DNA of 45,793 nt. Source: Streptomyces roseicoloratus (GTDB lineage: Bacteria > Actinomycetota > Actinomycetes > Streptomycetales > Streptomycetaceae). The notes below the pieces were generated by a model. The model ran no database searches and was not told where the DNA came from. It worked only from the letters and a program-made list of their open reading frames with translations. A program made the translations under genes and the position numbers. Location of the stretch: positions 1 through 45,793 of the forward strand of contig NZ_SDOY01000121.1 of assembly GCF_004117935.1 (NCBI RefSeq). Direction: 5' to 3'. Of the stretch, positions 23,108 through 31,823 are shown in pieces (within the stretch, counting starts at the first letter, position 1; every line of letters begins with the position of its first letter).

Positions 23108-24391
23108 GTGGCACGCATCGGTGATGGCGGCGATCTGCTCAAGTGCTCGTTCTGCGGAAAGAGCCAGAAGCAGGTGAAGAAGCTCATCGCAGGCCCCGGT
23201 GTGTACATCTGCGACGAGTGCATCGACCTCTGCAACGAGATCATCGAGGAGGAGCTCGCGGAGACGAGCGAGGTGCGCTGGGAAGAGCTTCCCAAGCCCC
23301 GCGAGATCTACGAGTTCCTCGAGGGCTACGTGGTCGGCCAGGAGCCGGCCAAGAAGGCCCTCTCGGTCGCGGTGTACAACCACTACAAGCGCGTCCAGGC
23401 CGGCGAGAACGGCGGCGCGCAGGGCCGGGACGACGCCATCGAACTGGCGAAGTCCAACATCCTGCTGCTCGGCCCCACGGGGTCCGGCAAGACCCTCCTG
23501 GCCCAGACGCTGGCCCGCATGCTGAACGTGCCGTTCGCCATCGCCGACGCGACGGCGCTCACGGAGGCGGGCTACGTCGGCGAGGACGTCGAGAACATCC
23601 TGCTCAAGCTGATCCAGGCCGCGGACTACGACGTCAAGAAGGCCGAGACCGGGATCATCTACATCGACGAGATCGACAAGGTCGCCCGTAAGAGCGAAAA
23701 CCCGTCGATCACGCGTGACGTCTCCGGCGAGGGCGTGCAGCAGGCCCTCCTGAAGATCCTGGAGGGCACGACGGCCTCCGTCCCGCCGCAGGGCGGCCGG
23801 AAGCACCCGCACCAGGAGTTCATCCAGATCGACACGACGAACGTGCTGTTCATCGTGGGCGGCGCCTTCGCCGGCCTGGAGAAGATCATCGAGTCGCGGG
23901 CCGGCGCCAAGGGCATCGGCTTCGGCGCGACCATCCGCTCCAAGCGGGAGATCGAGGCCAGCGACCAGTTCCAGGAGGTCATGCCGGAGGACCTGGTGAA
24001 GTTCGGGATGATCCCCGAGTTCATCGGCCGTCTCCCCGTCATCACCTCGGTCCACAACCTGGACCGCGAGGCCCTCCTCAAGATCCTCGTCGAGCCGCGC
24101 AACGCGCTGGTGAAGCAGTACCAGCGCCTCTTCGAACTCGACGGCGTGGAGCTGGACTTCGACCGTCCGGCCCTGGAGGCCATCGCCGACCAGGCCATCC
24201 TCCGCGGCACCGGCGCGCGCGGCCTGCGCGCCATCATGGAGGAGGTCCTCCAGTCGGTGATGTACGAGGTCCCGTCCCGCAAGGACGTGGCCCGCGTCGT
24301 CATCACGGCGGACGTGGTCCGCGACAACGTGAACCCGACGCTGGTGCCCCGGATCGTGAAGAACGACGGCAGGCACGAGAAGAGCGCCTAG
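23108..24391 (+). CDS. clpX: ATP-dependent Clp protease ATP-binding subunit ClpX
   Basis: A 427-residue hexameric AAA+ unfoldase. The N-terminal C4 zinc domain carries KCSFCGKSQ and YICDECIDLCNE. Walker A is GPTGSGKTLL, Walker B is IIYIDEIDK, and the C-terminal small domain has ILRGTGARGLRAIMEEVL (sensor-2 Arg). A pore loop GYVGEDVE is present. GTG at 23108 follows gaaggggaagcacctc. It recognises tagged substrates and feeds them to ClpP1P2. Confidence 0.98.
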   Translation: MARIGDGGDLLKCSFCGKSQKQVKKLIAGPGVYICDECIDLCNEIIEEELAETSEVRWEELPKPREIYEFLEGYVVGQEPAKKALSVAVYNHYKRVQAGENGGAQGRDDAIELAKSNILLLGPTGSGKTLLAQTLARMLNVPFAIADATALTEAGYVGEDVENILLKLIQAADYDVKKAETGIIYIDEIDKVARKSENPSITRDVSGEGVQQALLKILEGTTASVPPQGGRKHPHQEFIQIDTTNVLFIVGGAFAGLEKIIESRAGAKGIGFGATIRSKREIEASDQFQEVMPEDLVKFGMIPEFIGRLPVITSVHNLDREALLKILVEPRNALVKQYQRLFELDGVELDFDRPALEAIADQAILRGTGARGLRAIMEEVLQSVMYEVPSRKDVARVVITADVVRDNVNPTLVPRIVKNDGRHEKSA

Positions 24392-24408
24392 CCGCCGCAC
24401 GCACCACG

Positions 24409-24449
24409 CGAAGGGGCGCACCGCCGGATTCCGGCGGTGCGCCCCTTCG
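24409..24449. terminator. Bidirectional terminator between clpX and its convergent neighbour
   Basis: A perfect 19-bp stem (24409-24427 / 24431-24449) and a 3-nt loop lie midway between convergent stops. Confidence 0.92.
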
Positions 24450-24476
24450 TCGTGTCACTCACGCACCGTCGTGCGA

Positions 24477-25451
24477 TCAGGCCTTGCTGCGCGAGGCCTT
24501 GTAGTGCTGCGCGGCCACCTCGGCGACCTGGTCGAGCGACGGCGACTGCCCGAGCATGGCACCGGCGGTGTCCATGAGGTTGACCACGCCGTACGTGCTG
24601 TAGTCGGCCCAGATGCAGGTGGGGATCTTGAACTCCTTCGGCCCCTTCTCGAGGGAGCCGTCACCGCTGGGGTTCGAGAACTTGATGTACTGGCACTTCA
24701 TCAGCGCGCCCTCGAAGCCGGCGGGCGTCTTCTCCTCCGGGGTGCCGACGGCCTCGATCTTCAGCCCCTCGCCGAGGTCCGTGTTCTCCTTCTTCGTGAG
24801 GTTGCCGAAGCCGCCGTCGATGGCCTTCTCCGGGTCGGCGATCTCGCCCCACGTGCCGTTCAGGCTCATGCTCTTGGACTTCATCGGGTCGGAGGAGTCG
24901 CCGGCCCGGTAATCGGCCTTGACCATCTGCGGGTTGGTGACGCCGAGCGCGGCCGCGTTCTCCTTCTGCTTGGCGCTCATGGTGACCGGCTTGGCACTGC
25001 CCTTGATCTTGTACTCGCCGACCGTCTCGGCCGGGGTCACCTTGTAGCCCTTGGTGTCGTCCGCCACGGCACTGTTGCCGGCGCCGCCGCCGAACACGAA
25101 GTACGCGCCCACGCCGATCGCCGCCACCACCGCGATGCCGCCGATGACCCAGCCGGCCTTGCCCTTCTTCACGGGCGGCGGCGGGGGCATGTAGCCGCCG
25201 GGGCCCTGCGGGGCGCCGTACGGGGGCTGCTGGGGCGGCTGGCCGTACGGGCCGGGCTGCTGGGGCTGCTGCGGGTAGCCGTACGGCTGCTGCGGCGGGA
25301 CGCCCTGCGGTGCCTGCTGCGGGTAGCCGTAGCCCGGCTGCGGCGCCTGCGGCTGGCCGTAGGGGCCCGGCTGGCCGCCGTAGGGGCCGGGCTGCTGGCC
25401 GTAAGGGTTCGGCTGGCCGCCGCCGTACGGGCCGGGCTGGTTGTAGCTCAT
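24477..25451 (-). CDS. Membrane-anchored protein with Pro/Gln/Gly/Tyr-rich N-terminus
   Basis: A 324-residue protein. Residues 1-95 are a low-complexity cytoplasmic region of QPGPYG/GYPQQ-type repeats ending in PPPPPVKKGK. One transmembrane helix follows (GWVIGGIAVVAAIGVGAYFVF). The outer domain of about 200 residues (YKVTPAETVGEYKIKGSAKPV...) has two Cys (MKCQYI and PTCIWADY) that may form a disulfide. The layout resembles many Streptomyces surface sensors or lipoprotein-like proteins; no enzyme motif is visible. ATG 25451 has gagggg 9 nt upstream. It diverges from valS. Confidence 0.87.
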   Translation of the reverse strand: MSYNQPGPYGGGQPNPYGQQPGPYGGQPGPYGQPQAPQPGYGYPQQAPQGVPPQQPYGYPQQPQQPGPYGQPPQQPPYGAPQGPGGYMPPPPPVKKGKAGWVIGGIAVVAAIGVGAYFVFGGGAGNSAVADDTKGYKVTPAETVGEYKIKGSAKPVTMSAKQKENAAALGVTNPQMVKADYRAGDSSDPMKSKSMSLNGTWGEIADPEKAIDGGFGNLTKKENTDLGEGLKIEAVGTPEEKTPAGFEGALMKCQYIKFSNPSGDGSLEKGPKEFKIPTCIWADYSTYGVVNLMDTAGAMLGQSPSLDQVAEVAAQHYKASRSKA

Positions 25452-25466
25452 GGACAGGTTCCCCTC

Positions 25467-25497
25467 ACAGGATGTTTATGCGTAGCGAACATCCTGT
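25467..25497 (-). promoter_or_regulatory. Perfect inverted repeat upstream of the Pro/Gln-rich membrane protein gene
   Basis: acaggatgtt-N11-aacatcctgt: two perfect 10-bp arms 15 bp upstream of the minus-strand start, directly before its Shine-Dalgarno. The AT-richer spacer could include a -10. It reads as an operator or a leader hairpin. Confidence 0.65.
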
Positions 25498-25577
25498 CGG
25501 AAGGCGCGCCCCGCCGGGGCAGTGGGGGGCACACCGTTACCGAACAATCGAGTTTCAGGACAGGTCCGGGACACCTC

Positions 25578-25583
25578 TAAACT
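25578..25583 (+). promoter_or_regulatory. valS -10 box; leaderless message predicted
   Basis: TAAACT ends exactly 6 nt before the valS GTG, so transcription should begin at or next to the start codon. No Shine-Dalgarno is present. A poor -35 (TTCAGG, 25554-25559) is 18 bp upstream. Confidence 0.65.
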
Positions 25584-25589
25584 GGGCCC

Positions 25590-28238
25590 GTGACCGAGAA
25601 CACTCAGCAGCAGACAGCAGCCACCACCGAACTGCCGACCCAGTACACGCCGGCCGAGGTAGAGGGGCCGCTGTACGAGCGCTGGGTAGAGCGCGGGTAC
25701 TTCGAGGCGGACGCGAAGAGCGAGAAGCCGCCGTACACCATCGTCATTCCGCCGCCGAACGTCACCGGCTCGCTCCACCTGGGCCACGCCTTCCAGCACA
25801 CGCTGATGGACGCCCTCGTCCGCCGCAAGCGCATGCAGGGCTTCGAAGCCCTGTGGCTGCCCGGCATGGACCACGCCGGCATCGCCACCCAGAACAAGGT
25901 CGAGCAGCAGCTCGCCGAGGAGGGCAAGTCCCGCCACGACCTGGGCCGCGAGGAGTTCGTCGAGCGCGTCTGGCAGTGGAAGGACGAGTACGGCGGCCGG
26001 ATCCTCGGCCAGATGCGCCGCCTCGGCGACGGCGTCGACTGGTCCCGCGAGCGGTTCACCATGGACGAGGGCCTGTCCCGTGCCGTCCAGACCATCTTCA
26101 AGAAGCTCTACGACGACGAGCTGATCTACCGCGCCGAGCGCATCATCAACTGGTGTCCGCGCTGCCTCACTGCGATCTCCGACATCGAGGTCGAGTACCA
26201 GGAGGACGCGGGCGAGCTCGTCTCCATCCGCTACGGCGAGGGCGACGACAGCCTGGTCGTCGCCACCACCCGCGCCGAGACGATGCTCGGTGACACCGCC
26301 GTCGCCGTCCACCCGGACGACGAGCGCTACCGGCACCTGGTCGGCAAGCGGATCAAGCTGCCGCTGACCGACCGCACGATCCCCGTCGTCGCCGACACCC
26401 ACGTCGACCCCGAGTTCGGCACCGGCGCCGTCAAGGTGACGCCGGCGCACGACCCGAACGACTTCGCGATCGGCCGGCGCCACGACCTGCCCTCGCTGTC
26501 CGTCATGGACGAGCACGGCGTCATCACCGTCCACGGCCCCTTCCTCGGCCTGGACCGCTTCGAGGCCCGCTCGGCGATCGTCGGCGCGCTGAAGGAGCAG
26601 GGCCGGATCGTCGCCGAGAAGCGCCCGTACATGCACTCCGTCGGTCACTGCTCGCGCTGCAAGACCACCGTCGAGCCGCGCCTGTCGATGCAGTGGTGGG
26701 TCAAGGTCGGCCCGCTGGCCCAGCAGGCCGGCGACGCCGTCCGTGACGGCCGCGTCAAGATCCACCCCGAGGAGATGTCGCGGCGCTACTTCGACTGGGT
26801 CGACAACATGCACGACTGGTGCATCTCGCGCCAGCTGTGGTGGGGCCACCGCATCCCGATCTGGTACGGCCCGAACGGCGAGGTCGTCTGCCTCGGCCCC
26901 GACGACGAGGCGCCCGCCGGCGAGGGTTGGACCCAGGACCCCGACGTCCTGGACACCTGGTTCTCCTCCGGCCTGTGGCCGTTCTCCACGCTCGGCTGGC
27001 CGGAGAAGACCCCGGACCTGGAGAAGTTCTACTCGACCGACGTCCTGCTCACCGGCCACGACATCATCTTCTTCTGGGTCGCCCGGATGATGATGTTCGG
27101 TCTGTACGCGATGGACGGCCAGGTCCCGTTCACGACGATCGCGCTCACCGGCCTCGTCCGCGACGAGTTCGGCAAGAAGATGTCGAAGTCGAACCCGAAC
27201 GCGGTCGACCCCCTGGACTGGATGGACGCGTACGGCTCCGACGCCGTCCGCTTCACCCTCGCCAAGGGAGCCAACCCGGGTGCCGACGTCCCGATCGGCG
27301 AAGACTGGGTCCAGGCGTCCCGGAACTTCGCCAACAAGATCTGGAACGCCACCCGCTTCGCGATGATGAACGGCGCGACGGTCGAGGGTCCGCTGCCGGA
27401 CGCCTCCGCGATGTCGGCGACCGACCGCTGGATCCTGTCCCGCCTCAACGAGACGGTCGCGCAGGTCGACGCGTACTACGAGGACTTCCAGTTCGCCAAG
27501 CTGAGCGAGTCGCTCTACCACTTCGCGTGGGACGAGGTCTTCGCCTGGTACGTCGAGCTCTCGAAGACCACGTTCTTCGCGGGCGGCGAGCAGGCCAAGG
27601 TCTCCGGCCGGGTCCTCGGCGAGGTCCTGGACGTCATGCTGCGGCTGCTGCACCCCATCGTCCCGTTCGTCACCGACACCCTGTGGACCACCCTCACGGG
27701 CGGCGAGTCCCTGGTGATCGCCGACTGGCCGAAGGCCGTGTTCGTTCCTGGGGCTGACGCCCCGGGGGGCTTCCGCGACAAGGCGGCCGAGGAGGAGATC
27801 GAGCTCGTCCAGCGGCTCGTCACCGAGGTCCGCCGGTTCCGCAAGGAGCAGGGCCTCCAGGACGCGCAGAAGGTCCCCGCCCGCCTCGAGCTCGACGGCA
27901 CCGCGCTCGTCGCGCACGAGGCCGCCATCCGCCAGCTGCTGCGCCTCCAGCCGGAGGGCGAGGGCTTCTCCGCCACCGCCTCCCTGCCGGTCGCCGGCGC
28001 GACGGTCTCGCTCGACCTGTCGGGCACGATCGACGTCGCCGCCGAGCGCAAGCGGCTCGCGAAGGACCTGGCCGCCGCCGAGAAGGAGAAGGCGCAGGCC
28101 GAAGGCAAGCTCGGCAACGAGGCGTTCCTGGCGAAGGCCCCGGACAACGTGGTCGACAAGATCCGTGGCCGCCTCGCCAAGGCGGAGGAGGACATCGCCC
28201 GCATCCAGGCCCAGCTGGAGCGCCTGCCGCAGGCGTGA
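25590..28238 (+). CDS. valS: Valyl-tRNA synthetase
   Basis: An 882-residue class I synthetase charging tRNA-Val. The HIGH motif is HLGH at residues 63-66 (PPNVTGSLHLGHA) and KMSKS is at 530-534. The CP1 editing domain lies between (TTRAETMLGDTAVAVHP). The C-terminal arginine/lysine-rich coiled coil (ERKRLAKDLAAAEKEKAQAEGK) is complete. Start GTG 25590, chosen by homology and by the -10 box 6 nt upstream, not by a Shine-Dalgarno. A strong terminator follows. Confidence 0.98.
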   Translation: MTENTQQQTAATTELPTQYTPAEVEGPLYERWVERGYFEADAKSEKPPYTIVIPPPNVTGSLHLGHAFQHTLMDALVRRKRMQGFEALWLPGMDHAGIATQNKVEQQLAEEGKSRHDLGREEFVERVWQWKDEYGGRILGQMRRLGDGVDWSRERFTMDEGLSRAVQTIFKKLYDDELIYRAERIINWCPRCLTAISDIEVEYQEDAGELVSIRYGEGDDSLVVATTRAETMLGDTAVAVHPDDERYRHLVGKRIKLPLTDRTIPVVADTHVDPEFGTGAVKVTPAHDPNDFAIGRRHDLPSLSVMDEHGVITVHGPFLGLDRFEARSAIVGALKEQGRIVAEKRPYMHSVGHCSRCKTTVEPRLSMQWWVKVGPLAQQAGDAVRDGRVKIHPEEMSRRYFDWVDNMHDWCISRQLWWGHRIPIWYGPNGEVVCLGPDDEAPAGEGWTQDPDVLDTWFSSGLWPFSTLGWPEKTPDLEKFYSTDVLLTGHDIIFFWVARMMMFGLYAMDGQVPFTTIALTGLVRDEFGKKMSKSNPNAVDPLDWMDAYGSDAVRFTLAKGANPGADVPIGEDWVQASRNFANKIWNATRFAMMNGATVEGPLPDASAMSATDRWILSRLNETVAQVDAYYEDFQFAKLSESLYHFAWDEVFAWYVELSKTTFFAGGEQAKVSGRVLGEVLDVMLRLLHPIVPFVTDTLWTTLTGGESLVIADWPKAVFVPGADAPGGFRDKAAEEEIELVQRLVTEVRRFRKEQGLQDAQKVPARLELDGTALVAHEAAIRQLLRLQPEGEGFSATASLPVAGATVSLDLSGTIDVAAERKRLAKDLAAAEKEKAQAEGKLGNEAFLAKAPDNVVDKIRGRLAKAEEDIARIQAQLERLPQA

Positions 28239-28267
28239 CGTGCGAGGCATGACGCCCGAGGCGTGAC

Positions 28268-28313
28268 GGAGGGACCCGGAACCATCGGTGGATCGATGGT
28301 TCCGGGCCCCTCC
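28268..28313 (+). terminator. valS terminator
   Basis: A 13-bp perfect inner stem (28275-28287 / 28294-28306) with a 6-nt loop is extended by ggaggg/ccctcc after one mismatch. Confidence 0.88.
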
Positions 28314-28481
28314 GCGTCGACCGGTCCTCAGGACCTCCTGCGCTCCGCCGCGACCGGCCCCGCGCTCGCCGTCGCCGCGTGTTCCGCCGGGTCTTCGTCC
28401 AGAATCCACACCATGAGCGAAGTGCCCGATGTCACGCAGGGCGGGACTTCGGGTCCTCGGCGCCGGGACGAAGGACCCGGG

Positions 28482-29636
28482 ATGATGGAACGCATGCTTC
28501 CTCTTCCCGCCCACCGCTCCGCGCTGCGCCGCCGCGTGGACCGGTGGGCGGAGTCGCCCAGGGCGGCGGACGTCGTCGCCGCGCTCAGCGCCTTCGGCCT
28601 GATGCTCCTGGACGTGCCGGGGCTCGCCCGCGAGGACAACTCGCTCACCGGCGCCACCGCAGCCCTGGCCCTCGCGGCCGGCGCGGCCACCCTGGTGCTG
28701 CGGCGGAAGGCGCCCTGGGTGCCCTTCCTGGTGGCATTCGGCCTGCTGGGCTGGCTGCACGAGCTCACGATGATCCAGTTCGCGCTGTACTCGCTCGGCC
28801 GCTTCCGGGGCCGCCGCATCGCCGTCCTCGCCACCGCCCTGTACGTCGGCACGGCCTGCGCGTACTACGAGATGCCCGGCTGGCCAGGCCCGCACGGCGA
28901 GAACCTCAGCGACTTCCTCGGCCTCGTCGTCCCGATCGGCGTCCTCGCCGCGGGCGTCGGCATCGCCGCGCACCGCCACGACCTCGTGCGCGCCCTGGAG
29001 ACCCAGCGGCGGGAGGCCGCCGCGCGGCAGGCCGTCCAGGAGGAACGGATCTCGGTCGGAAGGGACGTCCACGACCTGGTGGGCCGCGAGCTCACCGTGC
29101 TGGCGGTGCGGGCCGAGGTGCTGGCCGTACGGGCCAGGGGAGAGGCGCACCGGAAGGACTTCGAGGAGCTCGCCGACACCGCGCGGCGCGCCCACCACAT
29201 GCTCAACGAGACGGTCGTGCGGCGGGGCGACGGGGCCGCCGCCACGCCCGGCCTCGAAGGGCTGACCGCGCTCGCCGAGGAGAGCGAGCGGATGGGCAGC
29301 CCGGTGCACCTGGTCGTCGCCGAGGAGGCGAAGGCGCTGTCGCCGCTGCGGCAGACGGCCGTCCACCGGGTGGTCCAGGAGTGCCTGACGAACGCCGCCA
29401 AGCACGCGCCGGGCCTCCCGGTCGGCGTCACCATCGAGCTCGACGGCCCGTCCCTGCGGGTCGAGGTCCGCAACCCGCTCGCCCCGGCCCCGCCGCACCG
29501 CGCCCCGGTCTCGACCGGAACCGGCCTCTTCTCCATGGACGAACGCGTCACCAGCATGGGCGGCACCCTGCACGCCCGCCCCGAGCACGGCGCCTACGTG
29601 GTCACGGCGACCCTCCCGTCGGGCCTGCCCCGCTGA
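28482..29636 (+). CDS. Sensor histidine kinase, NarL-type (HisKA_3), orphan
   Basis: A 384-residue protein with an N-terminal membrane region of about five hydrophobic helices (ADVVAALSAFGLMLLDV to FLGLVVPIGVLAAGVGIAA), then the dimerisation box EERISVGRDVHDLVGRELTVLAVRAEV with the phospho-acceptor His, and an HATPase domain (QECLTNAAKHAPG N box, TGTGLFSMDERV G box). The usual Arg/Glu-x-x-H core I-A-R-E-L-H-D is changed to VGRDVHD. No response regulator is adjacent. I chose ATG 28482 because aaggac is 6-7 nt upstream; ATG 28413 is an alternative with no Shine-Dalgarno. The 243-bp gap after valS holds the terminator and presumably the promoter. Confidence 0.88.
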   Translation: MMERMLPLPAHRSALRRRVDRWAESPRAADVVAALSAFGLMLLDVPGLAREDNSLTGATAALALAAGAATLVLRRKAPWVPFLVAFGLLGWLHELTMIQFALYSLGRFRGRRIAVLATALYVGTACAYYEMPGWPGPHGENLSDFLGLVVPIGVLAAGVGIAAHRHDLVRALETQRREAAARQAVQEERISVGRDVHDLVGRELTVLAVRAEVLAVRARGEAHRKDFEELADTARRAHHMLNETVVRRGDGAAATPGLEGLTALAEESERMGSPVHLVVAEEAKALSPLRQTAVHRVVQECLTNAAKHAPGLPVGVTIELDGPSLRVEVRNPLAPAPPHRAPVSTGTGLFSMDERVTSMGGTLHARPEHGAYVVTATLPSGLPR

Positions 29637-29722
29637 CGGCACGGCCCGACCGGTCCCGGGCGCCCCGCACCCGGCCGGCAGACCCGGAAGGGGTGCTCCG
29701 TGGCCGGGTCCGTGCCGCTCCG

Positions 29723-29728
29723 TAGACT
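29723..29728 (+). promoter_or_regulatory. folC -10 box; leaderless message predicted
   Basis: TAGACT ends 6 nt before the folC GTG (29735), with no Shine-Dalgarno between. This is the same geometry as at valS and the CYTH-CHAD gene. Confidence 0.65.
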
Positions 29729-29734
29729 GGTCGC

Positions 29735-31282
29735 GTGAGTGAGCCGAGCGACCAGAGCGACCGCGACCAGTTCGACGACGAACGGTTCGACGACGGCGAC
29801 CAGGGCGACCTGTTCGACGACATCGTCGACACCGAGACGACACGCGACCCCGACCTGGCGGTGATCGAGGCCGGCAGCCGCACCCTGCGCGCCATGTCCG
29901 GCCCGCCGCAGGGCGACCCGGTGCCCTCCCGGCCCGCCGACCCCGAGGTCGACAAGGCGCTCCGCGAGGTCGAGACCGAGCTGTCCACCCGCTGGGGCGA
30001 GACCAAGCTGGAGCCCTCGGTCACCCGGATCGCCGCCCTGATGGACGTCCTCGGCGATCCGCAGCGCGCGTACCCGTCGATCCACGTGACCGGCACCAAC
30101 GGCAAGACCTCCACCGCCCGCATGATCGAGGCGCTGCTCGGCGCCTTCGACCTGCGCACCGGCCGCTACACCTCGCCGCACGTGCAGACCATCACCGAGC
30201 GGATCAGCCTCGACGGCGCCCCGATCGACCCGGAGCGCTTCATCGAGACGTACCGGGACATCGCGCCGTACGTCGAGCTGGTCGACGCCCGCGAGGAGTA
30301 CCGGCTGTCCTTCTTCGAGGTGCTGACCGGCATGGCGTACGCGGCCTTCGCCGACGCCCCGGTCGACGCGGCCGTCGTCGAGGTCGGCATGGGCGGCACG
30401 TGGGACGCCACCAACGTCATCGACGCCTCCGTCGCCGTGGTCACCCCGATCGACCTGGACCACACCGACCGGCTCGGCGGGACGACCGCCGAGATCGCCG
30501 GCGAGAAGTCCGGGATCATCAAGCAGGGCGCGACCGTGATCCTCGCCCAGCAGCCGGTCGACGCCGCCCAGGTGCTCCTGAAGAAGGCCGTCGACGTGGA
30601 CGCGACCGTGGCCCGCGAGGGCATGGAGTTCGGCGTCGTCGCCCGCGAGGTGGCGGTCGGCGGCCAGCTCCTCACCCTGCGCGGCCTGGGCGGCGAGTAC
30701 GAGGACGTGTTCCTGCCGCTGCACGGCGCCTACCAGGCGCACAACGCGGCCGTGGCGCTCGCCGCCGTCGAGGCCTTCTTCGGCATCGGCGCGCAGCACG
30801 CCCGCACCCTGGACATCGACACGGTCCGCCGGGCCTTCGCGCAGGTGGCCTCGCCCGGCCGCCTGGAGGTCGTGCGCAAGTCGCCGACGGTCATCCTGGA
30901 CGCCGCGCACAACCCGCACGGAGCCCGCGCCACCGCCGAGGGCGTCAGCGAGGCCTTCGGCTTCTCGCGGCTCGTCGGCGTGGTGTCGACCAGCGGCGAC
31001 AAGGACGCCAAGGGTCTCCTGGAGGCCTTCGAGCCGATCTTCGCGGAGGTCGTGATCACCGCGAACTCCAATCCGCGGGCCACCGACGTCGACGCGCTGG
31101 CCGCGCTCGCCGTCGAGGTCTTCGGCGAGGACCGGGTGGTCGTCGAACCGCGCCTGGACGACGCTCTGGAGACGGCGATCACCCTCGCCGAGGAGGAGGG
31201 CGAGTACGCGGGCGCGGGCGTCCTCGTGACGGGTTCCATCTTCACGGTCGGCGACGCCCGGCTGCTGCTCAAGAAGGGCTGA
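29735..31282 (+). CDS. folC: Bifunctional dihydrofolate / folylpolyglutamate synthase
   Basis: A 515-residue Mur-ligase-family enzyme that adds glutamate to folates. The ATP loop VTGTNGKTS is at residues 118-126, the central GMGGTWDATNVID and HTDRLGGTTAEIAGEKSGIIK are present, and the C-terminal domain has HNAAVALAAVEAF and VILDAAHNPHGA. It carries an acidic N-terminal extension of about 70 residues (DQSDRDQFDDERFDDGDQ...) not found in E. coli FolC but common in Streptomyces. Start GTG by homology and -10 position. The DUF4233 gene follows after 4 bp and is co-transcribed. Confidence 0.97.
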   Translation: MSEPSDQSDRDQFDDERFDDGDQGDLFDDIVDTETTRDPDLAVIEAGSRTLRAMSGPPQGDPVPSRPADPEVDKALREVETELSTRWGETKLEPSVTRIAALMDVLGDPQRAYPSIHVTGTNGKTSTARMIEALLGAFDLRTGRYTSPHVQTITERISLDGAPIDPERFIETYRDIAPYVELVDAREEYRLSFFEVLTGMAYAAFADAPVDAAVVEVGMGGTWDATNVIDASVAVVTPIDLDHTDRLGGTTAEIAGEKSGIIKQGATVILAQQPVDAAQVLLKKAVDVDATVAREGMEFGVVAREVAVGGQLLTLRGLGGEYEDVFLPLHGAYQAHNAAVALAAVEAFFGIGAQHARTLDIDTVRRAFAQVASPGRLEVVRKSPTVILDAAHNPHGARATAEGVSEAFGFSRLVGVVSTSGDKDAKGLLEAFEPIFAEVVITANSNPRATDVDALAALAVEVFGEDRVVVEPRLDDALETAITLAEEEGEYAGAGVLVTGSIFTVGDARLLLKKG

Positions 31283-31286
31283 CCCC

Positions 31287-31640
31287 ATGCGGGTGCTGTG
31301 TTCCTCGACGCTGATCGGCGAGTTCTTCGTGATCGGGTTCGCCGGTCTGGTCGCCATGAAGGACGACTCGCTGGCGATGTCCACGGTGTGGTGGGTCTGC
31401 GGGATCGCCATGGTCCTGTCGGTGCTGCTGTGCGGGACGATCACCCGCCCGGGCGGCGTCCAGCTGGGCTGGGCCCTGCAGATCGCGCTGGTCGCGAGCG
31501 GCTTCGTGGTGCCGGTCATGTTCTTCCTCGGCGTGGTCTTCGCCGTCCTGTGGTGGGCCTCGGTGCACTACGGCCGGAAGATCGACGCCATCAAGGCCGA
31601 CTGGGCGGCCCGCCAGGAGGCGGAGTCCGCCGCCACCTGA
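31287..31640 (+). CDS. DUF4233 family small membrane protein
   Basis: A 117-residue protein with four hydrophobic helices (LIGEFFVIGFAGLVAM, VWWVCGIAMVLSVLLC, LGWALQIALVASGFVV, PVMFFLGVVFAVLWWAS) and a charged tail GRKIDAIKADWAARQEAE. From memory it is the DUF4233 protein that follows folC across actinobacteria; function unknown. ATG 31287 starts 4 bp after the folC stop. Confidence 0.92.
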   Translation: MRVLCSSTLIGEFFVIGFAGLVAMKDDSLAMSTVWWVCGIAMVLSVLLCGTITRPGGVQLGWALQIALVASGFVVPVMFFLGVVFAVLWWASVHYGRKIDAIKADWAARQEAESAAT

Positions 31641-31733
31641 CCGACGGCCGGGCCGGGGCCGCCAGGCCCGGGCGGCGTCCCCGCCCCACCCGACGGGCCC
31701 TGGCCCCGCCACCCGACCGACGGCCGGGCCGGG
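31631..31733. repeat. 27-bp direct repeat containing the DUF4233 stop codon
   Basis: Copies at 31631-31657 and 31707-31733, 76 bp apart, differ at one base (the stop TGA in the first reads CGA in the second). Both start cgccacc and end gggccggg. They lie in the 183-bp gap before ndk. Confidence 0.85.
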
Positions 31734-31779
31734 CCCCGCACGGCCTGACTCTGCGTGACGACCCCCGGTGCGGGCCCTG

Positions 31780-31785
31780 TAGATT
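31780..31785 (+). promoter_or_regulatory. Probable ndk -10 box
   Basis: TAGATT predicts a leader of about 30 nt with aaggag at 31811-31816, 7 nt before the GTG. This contrasts with the leaderless genes around it. Confidence 0.55.
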
Positions 31786-31823
31786 CGGAGACCCGCACAC
31801 CGTTGTTCCTAAGGAGTTCCCCC

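Noticed and set aside
25476..29843. A very long (more than 4 kb) minus-strand open frame opposite valS and the sensor kinase
   Set aside because: It is the antisense shadow of valS and neighbouring genes. High GC removes stop codons; codon-position GC and homology support the plus strand.
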